DNA from: Dokdonia donghaensis DSW-1
GTDB taxonomy: Bacteria > Bacteroidota > Bacteroidia > Flavobacteriales > Flavobacteriaceae
Direction: 5' to 3'
Assembly (NCBI RefSeq): GCF_001653755.1
Contig: NZ_CP015125.1
Span: 246,001 to 310,000 of the forward strand
Length of the DNA: 64,000 nucleotides
Below the pieces are notes generated by a model. The model was not told the origin of the DNA, did not search any database, and was given only the letters and a program-made list of their open reading frames with translations. A program made the translations under genes and the position numbers. Positions 17,727 through 26,112 of the stretch are shown in pieces; position 1 is the stretch's first letter, and the number at the start of each line of letters is the position of its first letter.

Positions 17727-17843
17727 CTATTAATTCTATTTGTGCGTTGTTACATATCATTCAGTAGGGTTACAATGATTACCCTATAACGTTTAGAAAA
17801 CATATTATTCTGTATGAGATGTTATTTTATACACATTAATTAA

Positions 17844-17871
17844 AAAACCCCTCTCTTAGGTAGAAAGGGGT
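17844..17871 (-). terminator. terminator of pdhB
   Basis: Stem ACCCCTCTCT/AGAAAGGGGT with one mismatch, followed on the minus strand by a T-run, directly downstream of the pdhB stop. Confidence 0.8.
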
Positions 17872-17879
17872 CAAATATA

Positions 17880-17899
17880 GTACGCTTTCGCGAAAGCTT
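17880..17899. repeat. palindrome copy overlapping the pdhB stop codon
   Basis: TACGCTTTCGCGAAAGCTTA. The last bases supply the TAA stop (17898-17900 on the minus strand), so the element defines the end of the protein. Confidence 0.88.
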
Positions 17900-18875
17900 A
17901 TCTGTACATCACCTTTTTGACAGCCTTTACAACATCATCGCTGTTAGGCAACCACTCTTTAAGTAGTACTGGTGAGTAAGGGGCAGGTGTATCTGCCGTG
18001 TTTATTCTTTGTATAGGTGCATCTAGGTAATCAAAACAGTGCTCTTGTACCTGGTGACTTATCTCTGTAGATACGTTTCCAAAAGGCCAAGCCTCTTCAA
18101 GTATCACAAGTCTATTAGTTTTCTTTACTGAGTCAAAGATAGCTTGCTTATCTAGCGGGCGTACCGTACGTAAATCGATAATCTCGCAAGAAATACCATC
18201 TTCTGCCAGTTGGTCTGCTGCTTTGTAAGCCTCTTTTATAATTTTTCCAAAAGAAACAATAGTTACATCTGTTCCCTCTCTCTTAATATCTGCAACACCT
18301 ATAGGTAATACATACTCTCCATCTGGCACCTCACCTTTATCACCATACATTTGCTCAGACTCCATAAAGATTACAGGGTCGTTATCACGTATCGCTGCTT
18401 TAAGTAGTCCCTTTGCATCATAAGGGTTAGATGGTACAATTACTTTAAGACCAGGTGTGTTTGCAAACCAGTTTTCAAAAGCTTGAGAGTGCGTTGCTCC
18501 AAGTTGACCAGCAGATGCTGTAGGCCCTCTAAAAACGATAGGACAAGAAAACTGCCCTCCAGACATCTGTCTTATTTTTGCGGCATTGTTTATAATTTGA
18601 TCAATACCTACCAGTGAGAAGTTAAAGGTCATATACTCCACAATAGGACGACAACCCGTCATAGTACTACCTACACCTATACCTCCAAAACCAAGCTCAG
18701 CAATAGGAGTATCTATAACTCTATCTGCACCAAACTCGTCTAGCATTCCTTTTGAAGCTTTGTAAGCACCATTATATTCGGCTACTTCTTCTCCCATTAA
18801 ATAAACAGATGCGTCGCGACGCATTTCTTCACTCATAGCCTCACAAACGGCTTCTCTAAACTGGATTGTTCTCAT
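17898..18875 (-). CDS. pdhB: pyruvate dehydrogenase E1 component, beta subunit
   Basis: 325 residues. It matches the transketolase-like E1 beta chain: FREAVCEAMSEEMRRD, MGEEVAEYNGAYKASKGM, DTPIAELGFGGIGVG, RGPTASAGQLGATHSQAFENWFANTPGLKVIVPSNPYDAKGLLKAAI, and the C-terminal LEEAWPFGNVSTEI. Together with the alpha chain it decarboxylates pyruvate with thiamine diphosphate, feeding acetyl-CoA synthesis. The alpha chain and E2 are not in this window. The stop codon lies inside a palindrome copy. It is divergent from etfB across a 255-bp region that holds a long palindrome. Confidence 0.93.
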   Translation of the reverse strand: MRTIQFREAVCEAMSEEMRRDASVYLMGEEVAEYNGAYKASKGMLDEFGADRVIDTPIAELGFGGIGVGSTMTGCRPIVEYMTFNFSLVGIDQIINNAAKIRQMSGGQFSCPIVFRGPTASAGQLGATHSQAFENWFANTPGLKVIVPSNPYDAKGLLKAAIRDNDPVIFMESEQMYGDKGEVPDGEYVLPIGVADIKREGTDVTIVSFGKIIKEAYKAADQLAEDGISCEIIDLRTVRPLDKQAIFDSVKKTNRLVILEEAWPFGNVSTEISHQVQEHCFDYLDAPIQRINTADTPAPYSPVLLKEWLPNSDDVVKAVKKVMYR

Positions 18876-18883
18876 ATTAAGTT

Positions 18884-18897
18884 ACCCACTAGTGGGT
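18884..18897. promoter_or_regulatory. 14-bp perfect palindrome in the pdhB leader
   Basis: ACCCACTAGTGGGT is fully self-complementary and centred 16 bp before the pdhB start. It may be an operator or an RNA hairpin sequestering the start region. No known regulator site was recognised. Confidence 0.4.
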
Positions 18898-19010
18898 TAA
18901 TTTGCAAAGGATTCTCAAAGCATTGCCTTAATCACCTAATTAATAATCGTTTTTTACGTACTCACAAAAATAAGCAATTCAGAAACCTCAAAAAATGAGA
19001 ATTTTGCAAA

Positions 19011-19036
19011 ATTTTACTATGCGCGCATAGTAAAAT
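19011..19036. promoter_or_regulatory. 26-bp perfect palindrome between pdhB and etfB
   Basis: Half-site ATTTTACTATGCG repeats inverted with no spacer. It lies 14 bp upstream of the etf -7 box, covering the -33 region, so binding there would block or position RNA polymerase. It is unrelated to the GCTTTCGCGAAAGC family. Confidence 0.5.
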
Positions 19037-19050
19037 ATAGTTTTTTACCT

Positions 19051-19058
19051 TATTTTTG
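19051..19058 (+). promoter_or_regulatory. -7 box of the etfBA operon
   Basis: TATTTTTG matches TAnnTTTG, 72 bp before the etfB start. A palindrome copy lies in the resulting leader. Confidence 0.45.
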
Positions 19059-19082
19059 TAACGATAACGAAATAGTACGAGT

Positions 19083-19103
19083 TTACGCTTTCGCGAAAGC
19101 GTA
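19083..19103. repeat. palindrome copy in the etfB leader
   Basis: TTACGCTTTCGCGAAAGCGTA, 27 bp upstream of the etfB start codon. If transcribed from the box at 19051 it would form a hairpin in the mRNA leader. Confidence 0.88.
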
Positions 19104-19130
19104 CCTTTATCTTTATAAAAAACAAATTCT

Positions 19131-19871
19131 ATGAAAATATTAGTGTGCATCAGTCACGTACCTGATACGACTTCAAAAATTAACTTTACTGAAGGAGACA
19201 CCAAGTTTGATACTAATGGTGTTCAGTTTGTGATCAACCCAAATGATGAGTTTGGATTAACCAGAGCAATGTGGTTTAAAGAAAAACAAGGAGCTTCTGT
19301 AGACGTAGTAAACGTAGGAGGACCAGAAACAGAACCTACACTTCGTAAAGCACTTGCAATAGGTGCAGACACAGCTATACGTGTTAACACAGAAGCAAAA
19401 GATGGTTTTCAAGTTGCCAAAGAACTTGCAAAAGTAGTTCAAGACGGAGGTTATGACCTTGTAATTGCGGGCCGTGAGTCTATAGATTATAATGGTGGTA
19501 TGGTACCAGGTATGCTTGCAGGTCTTACTGGAGCAAACTTTGTAAATACGTGTATCTCACTAGAAGTAGATGGCACAAACGCTACTGCAACTAGAGAAAT
19601 AGATGGTGGTAAAGAAACAGTTACTACAACTTTACCTCTTGTAATAGGAGGTCAAAAAGGACTAGTAGAAGAGAGCGACCTACGTATACCTAATATGAGA
19701 GGTATTATGATGGCTCGTAAAAAACCATTAAGTGTGGTAGAACCTACTGGCGCAGCAACCGAAACAGCAGCTGTTGCCTTTGAAAAGCCAGCACCAAAAG
19801 GAGCCGTAAAACTTGTAGACACTGTAGACGAGCTCATCGATTTATTACATAACGAAGCGAAAGCTATCTAA
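19131..19871 (+). CDS. etfB: electron transfer flavoprotein, beta subunit
   Basis: 246 residues of the ETF beta/FixA family: MKILVCISHVPDTTSKINF at the N-terminus and the signature AGRESIDYNGGMVPGMLAGLTG at about 111-132. With the alpha subunit it forms the FAD/AMP-containing carrier that takes electrons from acyl-CoA and other dehydrogenases to the respiratory chain. It is followed after 13 bp by etfA. Regulation by the upstream 26-bp palindrome is possible. Confidence 0.95.
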   Translation: MKILVCISHVPDTTSKINFTEGDTKFDTNGVQFVINPNDEFGLTRAMWFKEKQGASVDVVNVGGPETEPTLRKALAIGADTAIRVNTEAKDGFQVAKELAKVVQDGGYDLVIAGRESIDYNGGMVPGMLAGLTGANFVNTCISLEVDGTNATATREIDGGKETVTTTLPLVIGGQKGLVEESDLRIPNMRGIMMARKKPLSVVEPTGAATETAAVAFEKPAPKGAVKLVDTVDELIDLLHNEAKAI

Positions 19872-19884
19872 AAAGTACGATAAT

Positions 19885-20847
19885 ATGTCAGTTTTAGTAT
19901 ATACAGAATCAGAAAACGGAGAATTTAAAAAAGCTTCACTTGAGGTAGCATCTTATGCAAAGGGTGTTGCAGATATGATGGGAACTTCTGTTACTGCTAT
20001 TGCAGTAAATGGGGGTGACACAGCAACACTAGGAACCTATGGTGTAGATAAAGTTTTAAACCTTAAAGACAGTAAACTAGACGCATTTAATGCAGCTCCT
20101 TATGCAAAGGGTATTGCTGCTGCAGCAAAGGCAGAAGGTGCAACAGTAGTTGTATTAAGCCAGAGCGCAAATGCAAAGTATCTTGCTCCTTTACTAGCGG
20201 TAGAGCTTGAGGCAGGATATGCATCAAATGTAGTTGCACTTCCAGAAAGCGCAGCACCATTTAAAGTAAAGCGTACTGCTTTTACTAACAAAGCATTTAA
20301 CATTACAGAGATCTCTACAGATGTAAAAATTGTAGGTCTTGGTAAGAACGCATATGGTCTTAAAGAAAACAGCGCCGCTGCTGCAACAGAAGATTTTAGT
20401 GCAGATCTAGGAACATTTGGTGTAGAGGTTGCCTCTGTAGATAAAGCTACAGATAAAGTTTCTATCGCAGATGCTGAGATTGTAGTCTCTGCAGGTCGTG
20501 GTATGAAAGGTCCAGAAAACTGGGGGATGATAGAAGAAATGGCAGACATACTTGGAGCAGCAACAGCTTGTTCTAAGCCAGTATCTGACCTAGGGTGGAG
20601 ACCTCACGGTGAGCACGTAGGGCAAACTGGTAAGCCTGTTGCTTCTAACCTATACATCGCGATAGGTATCTCTGGAGCTATACAGCACCTTGCGGGAATT
20701 AACTCTTCAAAAGTAAAAGTAGTAATCAATACAGATCCAGAAGCTCCTTTCTTTAAAGCAGCAGATTATGGTATCGTAGGTGATGCTTTTGAAATTGTAC
20801 CTCAACTCAACGAGAAGCTTAAAGCCTTTAAAGCTTCTAACAGCTAG
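19885..20847 (+). CDS. etfA: electron transfer flavoprotein, alpha subunit
   Basis: 320 residues. The C-terminal FAD domain is complete: SAGRGMKGPENW (202-213), VGQTGKPV (245-252), GISGAIQHLAGI (261-272) and VINTDPEAPFFKAADYGIVGD (280-300). It partners EtfB. The gene pair ends at a strong terminator, so etfBA is a two-gene operon with no ETF-quinone oxidoreductase attached. Confidence 0.96.
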   Translation: MSVLVYTESENGEFKKASLEVASYAKGVADMMGTSVTAIAVNGGDTATLGTYGVDKVLNLKDSKLDAFNAAPYAKGIAAAAKAEGATVVVLSQSANAKYLAPLLAVELEAGYASNVVALPESAAPFKVKRTAFTNKAFNITEISTDVKIVGLGKNAYGLKENSAAAATEDFSADLGTFGVEVASVDKATDKVSIADAEIVVSAGRGMKGPENWGMIEEMADILGAATACSKPVSDLGWRPHGEHVGQTGKPVASNLYIAIGISGAIQHLAGINSSKVKVVINTDPEAPFFKAADYGIVGDAFEIVPQLNEKLKAFKASNS

Positions 20848-20867
20848 AAATATATTATTAGTTATAT

Positions 20868-20900
20868 AAAATGAGCTTAAATTCTATTTAAGCTCATTTT
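20868..20900 (+). terminator. terminator of etfBA
   Basis: Fourteen-bp stem AAAATGAGCTTAAA/TTTAAGCTCATTTT with a 5-nt loop and T-rich tail, 20 bp after the etfA stop. Confidence 0.88.
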
Positions 20901-20999
20901 TATTTACCCTTATCTACCTAAAAGACTGCATATTACCTTATAATAAAGATATCAATACGGCAAATCGTATAAACTTCTTAACTTATAATCCCTTTTTCC

Positions 21000-21007
21000 T
21001 ATTTTTG
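21000..21007 (+). promoter_or_regulatory. -7 box for the bifunctional nuclease gene
   Basis: TATTTTTG ends 6 bp before the ATG at 21014, giving a very short leader. This also argues against the upstream in-frame TTG at 21005, which lies inside the box. Confidence 0.5.
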
Positions 21008-21013
21008 CAACTT

Positions 21014-21628
21014 ATGAGCTTAGTGCGTTTAAACATTAAAGGAATCTCCTACAGCCAGACTCAAAATGGTGCGTATGCCCTTATTCTTACTGAACAGGAC
21101 GGAGAACGTAAGTTACCTATTGTAATAGGAGCTTTTGAGGCACAGTCTATTGCGATTGCATTAGAAAAGGAAATAAAACCACCCAGACCTCTCACACACG
21201 ACTTATTTAAAAACTTTGCAGATCGTTTTGATATCGTCATTAAACAAGTAATAATACACAAACTTGTAGATGGTGTTTTTTACTCTAGTATAATTTGTGA
21301 GAGAGACAAAATAGAAGAAATTATAGATGCACGCACCAGTGATGCTATATCACTAGCCCTACGTTTTCAAGCACCTATATTTACTTATAAAAATATACTT
21401 GATAAAGCAGGTATCTTTCTCAAAGGAAACACAAACCCAGAGGAGTTTACTGAAGAGGATGAAGTCCTAATGGATGAAATCATTCTGGAAGAAGAGTCTA
21501 CATCTAGCGGTGATGATTATAAAAAAATGTCACTACAAGAACTACACAACAAATTAGAGCAAGCAGTAGCTAGTGAAGACTATGAAACTGCGGCAAAAGT
21601 GCGAGATGAAATCTCAAAACGCAACTAA
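21014..21628 (+). CDS. bifunctional nuclease family protein (DUF151) with UVR motif
   Basis: 204 residues from the ATG at 21014. The N-terminal DUF151 domain (about 1-135) includes LPIVIGAFEAQSIAIALE and DARTSDAISLALRFQAPIFTY. The C-terminal segment 172-202 is a UvrB/UvrC-type helical hairpin (LHNKLEQAVASEDYETAAKVRDEI). Plant and bacterial DUF151 proteins have been described as nucleases, but the activity is not assured here. A nucleoside transporter gene starts 10 bp downstream, so the two are likely co-transcribed. Confidence 0.88.
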   Translation: MSLVRLNIKGISYSQTQNGAYALILTEQDGERKLPIVIGAFEAQSIAIALEKEIKPPRPLTHDLFKNFADRFDIVIKQVIIHKLVDGVFYSSIICERDKIEEIIDARTSDAISLALRFQAPIFTYKNILDKAGIFLKGNTNPEEFTEEDEVLMDEIILEEESTSSGDDYKKMSLQELHNKLEQAVASEDYETAAKVRDEISKRN

Positions 21629-21638
21629 ACAATCTTAT

Positions 21639-23039
21639 ATGCGCAAGCTACTACTCACCTTATTAGTATTAATGAGTTCACTTACAACATTTGCGCAGGA
21701 GCAATCACAGGCTATTGTAGATGTTATCCCTTCGCAAGGTTTTACCCTTGAGAGTTTTGGCCGTGGTGTTTTGGGTATGATTACCCTTATTATCATTGCT
21801 GTGTTATTTAGTAGTAATCGCAAAGCGATAAACTGGAAAACGGTTGGCATAGGGCTAGGCCTTCAACTTATTATAGCTGTTTGTGTCCTTAAAGTTCCAT
21901 TTGTAGAAAAGATTTTTTCTTTTTTAGGAAATATTTTTGTCAAAATTCTTGAATTTACACTTGCTGGAAGCGACTTCTTGTTTCAGGGCCTCGTTAGTGA
22001 TACAAGTACCTTTGGATACATATTTGCTTTTCAAGTATTGCCTACTATCATCTTCTTTTCTGCACTTACATCTGTACTGTATTATTTCGGGATAATACAA
22101 AAAATTGTAAAAGTGTTTGGATGGCTTCTATCTAAGCTTTTGGGTATTTCTGGAGCTGAGAGTTTAAGTGTAGCGGGCAATGTTTTTCTAGGACAGACTG
22201 AGGCACCACTTCTTATAAAAGCATATCTAGAAAAAATGAACAAGTCAGAAATCTTACTTGTTATGATAGGAGGTATGGCCACAGTTGCTGGGGCTGTACT
22301 CGCTGCATACATAGGTTTTTTAGGAGGTGACGACCCTGTTTTAAGACTACTATTTGCAAAACACCTGCTTGCAGCATCTGTAATGGCAGCCCCAGGAGCA
22401 ATTGTAATCTCAAAAATACTTTATCCTCAAACTGAAAAAGTTAATACTGATGTCTATGTTTCAAATGATAAGATAGGTGCTAATATATTAGACGCTATTG
22501 CAAACGGAACTACAGAAGGTTTAAAACTTGCAGTAAATGTAGGGGCAATGCTTCTTGTTTTTGTAGCATTTATAGCTATGATGAATTGGATTCTAGGCTT
22601 TATAGGAGGTGTAACTAATATCAATGATTGGGTTGCGGCAAACTCTGCATACCCGCAACTATCTCTAGAGGCTATTTTAGGAACCATCTTTGCCCCACTT
22701 ATGTGGCTTATAGGTGTAGCTAGTGAAGACACAACGATGATGGGACAACTACTAGGTATAAAACTAGCAGCAAGCGAATTTGTGGGTTACATACAGCTTG
22801 CAGAGCTCAAAGACACCACAAACGTTGTACACCTCAACTATGAGAAGTCTATCATAATGGCAACATATATGCTTTGTGGATTTGCAAACTTTGCCTCTAT
22901 CGGTATTCAGATAGGTGGTATAGGTTCTCTAGCTCCAGGGCAGCGCACGCAATTATCTCGTTTTGGTCTTAAAGCACTTATAGGAGGTTCTATAGCTTCA
23001 CTTATATCTGCAACCATTGCCGGTATGATTATAGGGTAA
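21639..23039 (+). CDS. concentrative nucleoside transporter (CNT/NupC family)
   Basis: 466 residues from the ATG at 21639, which follows the previous stop by 10 bp and gives an N-terminus beginning with a signal-peptide-like segment (MRKLLLTLLVLMSSLTTFAQ) before the first transport helix. The CNT core is clear: LSVAGNVFLGQTEAPLLIKAYL, the GGMATVAGAVLAAYIGFLG helix and the C-terminal GFANFASIGIQIGGIGSLAPGQR. It imports nucleosides with Na+ or H+. The removable-looking leader is unusual for a bacterial NupC but recurs in Bacteroidota. It may supply substrates to the deoxynucleoside kinase at 7894. Confidence 0.92.
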   Translation: MRKLLLTLLVLMSSLTTFAQEQSQAIVDVIPSQGFTLESFGRGVLGMITLIIIAVLFSSNRKAINWKTVGIGLGLQLIIAVCVLKVPFVEKIFSFLGNIFVKILEFTLAGSDFLFQGLVSDTSTFGYIFAFQVLPTIIFFSALTSVLYYFGIIQKIVKVFGWLLSKLLGISGAESLSVAGNVFLGQTEAPLLIKAYLEKMNKSEILLVMIGGMATVAGAVLAAYIGFLGGDDPVLRLLFAKHLLAASVMAAPGAIVISKILYPQTEKVNTDVYVSNDKIGANILDAIANGTTEGLKLAVNVGAMLLVFVAFIAMMNWILGFIGGVTNINDWVAANSAYPQLSLEAILGTIFAPLMWLIGVASEDTTMMGQLLGIKLAASEFVGYIQLAELKDTTNVVHLNYEKSIIMATYMLCGFANFASIGIQIGGIGSLAPGQRTQLSRFGLKALIGGSIASLISATIAGMIIG

Positions 23040-23077
23040 TAGATCCTTATCTAACACCACTCTTTTTTTTTAGATTT

Positions 23078-23099
23078 TTACGCTCCCGCGAAAGCGTAA
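23078..23099. repeat. palindrome copy with two mismatches
   Basis: Left arm TTACGCTCCCG is changed from TTACGCTTTCG while the right arm is intact. It lies 40 bp after the transporter stop and follows a T-run. Confidence 0.8.
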
Positions 23100-23234
23100 T
23101 CACCCTTGTTTATCTCGTAAAACAACCTACTGGGTGAAAGCAATCTTTACAACACCCGACAAAAGTGTACTACCTGCATTACTTTTTGTCGTATCTTAAT
23201 GAGGTAGAATAGATTGCATACTAAAAAACCGCTT

Positions 23235-24539
23235 ATGAAAACGCACAAAAATCTGCTCACTAGCCAGCTCTCGTGGCTACTTGCACTATGCATAGTACTT
23301 GCTTTTACACCAAGTACCTATGCCCAAAAAATCACGAACTATATAGAAGTAAAAGGAAAAATAGCCGAGTCTGAGTCCAAAGATGAAATCGCTAAGGCAA
23401 CCGTTACTCTTATAGGAACTAACCTAAGCACTGTATCAAATAATGAAGGTGAGTTTGCTTTAAAAATACCAGTAAAAGACGCAAATAAACAGCTCAAAAT
23501 TACCGCGCTAGGTTTTAACGAGAAAATTATTTTACTTCCAGAAAATCTTAAGAAACCACTCAAAATTAAACTCGATTATAGCATCATAAATCTTGATCCA
23601 GCAAATCTTGTTGCCTATACAGATGCAAAGGCCCTTGTAAAAAAAGTACTCAAAAAAAGAAAAGATAATTATCTAGGTAATGAAACCGTGATGACTGCAT
23701 TTTATAGAGAGACCATAAAAAAGCGCAGTAAAAACGCATCGCTGGCAGAAGCCGTTGTAAATATCTATAAGCAACCTAATGCAAACAGCAAGAAGGATCA
23801 AATAAGGCTTGTAAAATCAAGAAAAGACACAGATTACTCAAAACTAGACACCATCGCCCTTAAACTACAAGGAGGTCCTTTTAGTGCGTTATATGTAGAC
23901 GTAATGAAGTACCCAGAATATATCTTTAGCCCAGAAACGATGGATGCTTACACCTTTAGATTTGGCAAAGTATCAGAAATTAATGGTGAGAATGTATTTG
24001 TCATACGATTCAAGCAACGCGGGGAGGTGCTTACACCCTTATATGAAGGTAATTTATATATAGGAGCCACCAGCCTTGCACTTGTAAAAGCCACCTATGC
24101 GCTCAAACTTGATAATACAGACGAGGTGAATGAAATGTTTGTGCGTCGTAAACCTAGTAATGTAAAAATAAAACCACGCAACATTTCTTATGAAGTTAAT
24201 TATCGCGAGAAAAATGGCAGGTGGGTTTATGGATATAGCAAAGCAGATCTATCATTTGAGGTAAAGAAAAAGCGACGCTTTTTTAAATCCATCTATACAC
24301 TCTCTTGTGAGATGGCTGTTACAGACTGGCAACTCGCCCCAGCAAATGCCTCTTGGGAAGGTGATGATGAGATAGATGAATATATCATTATGGCAGATCA
24401 AAACCTAGGTTTTGGTGATCCAGAATTCTGGGGAACATACAATGTAATTGAACCAGAAAAATCTATAGAGTCTGCGATTAAAAAAATTCAGCGCAGGCTA
24501 GAACGCTCAGAAGATCGCGCCTCACTAGGCGGTAAATAA
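23235..24539 (+). CDS. secreted carboxypeptidase-regulatory-like protein
   Basis: 434 residues from the ATG at 23235 (an upstream TTG at 23214 is less likely). Signal sequence about 1-30 (LLALCIVLAFTPSTYAQ). Residues 33-115 form a CarboxypepD-regulatory-like fold (VKGKIAESESKDEIAKATVTLIGTNLSTVSNNEGEF). The remainder begins with ALVKKVLKKRKDNYLGNETVMTAFYRETIKKR, a segment shared with other flavobacterial surface proteins of unknown function. Probably periplasmic or outer-membrane-associated. Monocistronic, with a terminator 30 bp downstream. Confidence 0.82.
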   Translation: MKTHKNLLTSQLSWLLALCIVLAFTPSTYAQKITNYIEVKGKIAESESKDEIAKATVTLIGTNLSTVSNNEGEFALKIPVKDANKQLKITALGFNEKIILLPENLKKPLKIKLDYSIINLDPANLVAYTDAKALVKKVLKKRKDNYLGNETVMTAFYRETIKKRSKNASLAEAVVNIYKQPNANSKKDQIRLVKSRKDTDYSKLDTIALKLQGGPFSALYVDVMKYPEYIFSPETMDAYTFRFGKVSEINGENVFVIRFKQRGEVLTPLYEGNLYIGATSLALVKATYALKLDNTDEVNEMFVRRKPSNVKIKPRNISYEVNYREKNGRWVYGYSKADLSFEVKKKRRFFKSIYTLSCEMAVTDWQLAPANASWEGDDEIDEYIIMADQNLGFGDPEFWGTYNVIEPEKSIESAIKKIQRRLERSEDRASLGGK

Positions 24540-24569
24540 CCCATACGTTAATAACTCATAATAAGTAGA

Positions 24570-24605
24570 AACACCTTTCGTTGTAGAAAACGGTAGGTGT
24601 TTTTA
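24570..24605 (+). terminator. terminator after the carboxypeptidase-regulatory-like gene
   Basis: Stem AACACCTTTCG/CGGTAGGTGTT with internal mismatches, followed by a T-run. Confidence 0.75.
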
Positions 24606-24632
24606 TTTTGCTTAAACTTTGCAAGAGACTTT

Positions 24633-24654
24633 TTACGCTTTCGCGAAAGCGTAA
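24633..24654. repeat. palindrome copy, full 22-bp form
   Basis: Perfect inverted repeat, 50 bp upstream of thyA. Confidence 0.9.
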
Positions 24655-24703
24655 TCACCACCAGCATAGGCACCTTACAATTATCACTTAGTAAACTAGA
24701 TGT

Positions 24704-25528
24704 ATGAAACAGTATCACGACTTAATGAAGCACGTACTCGCCGAAGGTAACTTTAAAGGCGATCGCACCGGTACAGGAACAAAAAGTGTATTTGGGTATC
24801 AAATGCGTTTTGACCTCTCAGAAGGCTTCCCGATGGTTACTACAAAAAAATTACACCTTAAATCTATCATCTATGAGCTTTTGTGGTTTTTACAAGGTGA
24901 CACTAACGTGAAGTACCTTCAAGAAAATGGTGTGCGCATCTGGAATGAGTGGGCAGATGAGAATGGAGACCTAGGTCCCGTTTATGGTTACCAGTGGCGC
25001 AACTGGAATGGTGACGAGATAGACCAGATAAAAGATATTGTAGAGACACTTAAAAAAAATCCTAATAGCCGCAGGATGCTGGTAAGCGCTTGGAACCCTT
25101 CTGTAATGCCAGATACCGCTGTCTCTTTTTCTGAAAATGTTGCAAATGGCAAGGCTGCTTTACCTCCCTGTCACGCATTTTTCCAATTTTATGTAGCAGA
25201 TGGAAAGCTAAGTTGCCAGCTATACCAGCGCAGTGCAGATATCTTTTTAGGAGTTCCGTTTAATATAGCTAGTTACGCACTATTTACAATGATGATGGCG
25301 CAAGTGTGTGGCTATGAGGCCGGAGATTTTATTCACACCTTTGGCGATGCCCATATTTACAGTAATCATATGGAACAAGTTGAACTTCAATTATCCAGAG
25401 AAATTCGTACTTTACCTACTTTAAAAATAAATCCTGAGGTAAAAGACATCTTTGGCTTCACTTTTGATGACTTTACTTTAGAAAATTACAATCCGCACCC
25501 TCATATTAAAGGAGCAGTTGCGGTATAA
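24704..25528 (+). CDS. thyA: thymidylate synthase
   Basis: 274 residues, close to the usual 264. Methylates dUMP to dTMP using methylene-tetrahydrofolate. The catalytic Cys156 is in LPPCHAFFQFYV. Other conserved blocks are FKGDRTGTGTKSVFG, ELLWFLQGDTN, IWNEWADENGDLGPVYGYQWR, QRSADIFLGVPFNIASYALF and HTFGDAHIYSNH. The dihydrofolate reductase that recycles its product is encoded separately at 31362. Two small exported proteins follow. Confidence 0.97.
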   Translation: MKQYHDLMKHVLAEGNFKGDRTGTGTKSVFGYQMRFDLSEGFPMVTTKKLHLKSIIYELLWFLQGDTNVKYLQENGVRIWNEWADENGDLGPVYGYQWRNWNGDEIDQIKDIVETLKKNPNSRRMLVSAWNPSVMPDTAVSFSENVANGKAALPPCHAFFQFYVADGKLSCQLYQRSADIFLGVPFNIASYALFTMMMAQVCGYEAGDFIHTFGDAHIYSNHMEQVELQLSREIRTLPTLKINPEVKDIFGFTFDDFTLENYNPHPHIKGAVAV

Positions 25529-25552
25529 CCTCAAATTAACCTACTTACAACA

Positions 25553-25960
25553 ATGAAAAAATTATTATTTGCCCTTGCTTTTTTTGCAGCGTTTACAACT
25601 ATGAGTGCACAAGAAGGTGTGTCTATGAGAAAGTCTACTACTCTTAAAGTTACAGAGGTCCCACCTACGTGGCCAGGATGTACTGGGTCTATCAATCAAA
25701 AAAACAACTGTTTACGCCAGAAACTAGCAGGACATATTGTTAAAAATTTTAAATTTCCATCAGACTATGTAAAAGGGAAGGTGGCAATTGATATGTTTAT
25801 AAATAAAGAAGGTAAGCCTGTGATACGATCTGTAAAAGGAGGCTCTCCAGGAGTACAAAAAGAAGTAAAAAGAGTGATTATGATGATGCCTCAAGTAATT
25901 CCCGGCAATATGGGAGGAACAAAAAAGGATAGCGATCTTAAACTTGCATTTACATTGTAA
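25553..25960 (+). CDS. secreted TonB C-terminal-like small protein, copy 1
   Basis: 135 residues with a signal peptide (MKKLLFALAFFAAFTTMSAQ). The body has PPTWPGC, a second cysteine in NNCLRQKL, HIVKNFKFPSDY and then strands VKGKVAIDMFINKEGKPVIRSVKGG. These are the order and spacing seen in TonB C-terminal domains of Bacteroidota, but there is no membrane anchor or proline-rich spacer, so it is a free periplasmic protein. Two cysteines may form a disulfide. It starts 24 bp after thyA. Function is not known. Confidence 0.78.
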   Translation: MKKLLFALAFFAAFTTMSAQEGVSMRKSTTLKVTEVPPTWPGCTGSINQKNNCLRQKLAGHIVKNFKFPSDYVKGKVAIDMFINKEGKPVIRSVKGGSPGVQKEVKRVIMMMPQVIPGNMGGTKKDSDLKLAFTL

Positions 25961-25985
25961 GACTGTAAGAACATATACTATTATA

Positions 25986-26019
25986 AACCGAGGAGCAAAA
26001 GAGATTTTGCTCCTCGGTT
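25986..26019 (+). terminator. strong hairpin between the two TonB-C-like genes
   Basis: Fifteen-bp perfect stem AACCGAGGAGCAAAA/TTTTGCTCCTCGGTT with a 4-nt loop. No T-run follows (CATTTATAG), so it may be a weak terminator or an mRNA-stabilising structure rather than a classic terminator. Confidence 0.6.
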
Positions 26020-26112
26020 CATTTATAGCTATCTCAATAGTAAATAGTTATCGGTGTTTTCCATATCCTCGTACTTTAATAGATATATTTAACACTCATC
26101 ATCAAAACATTT

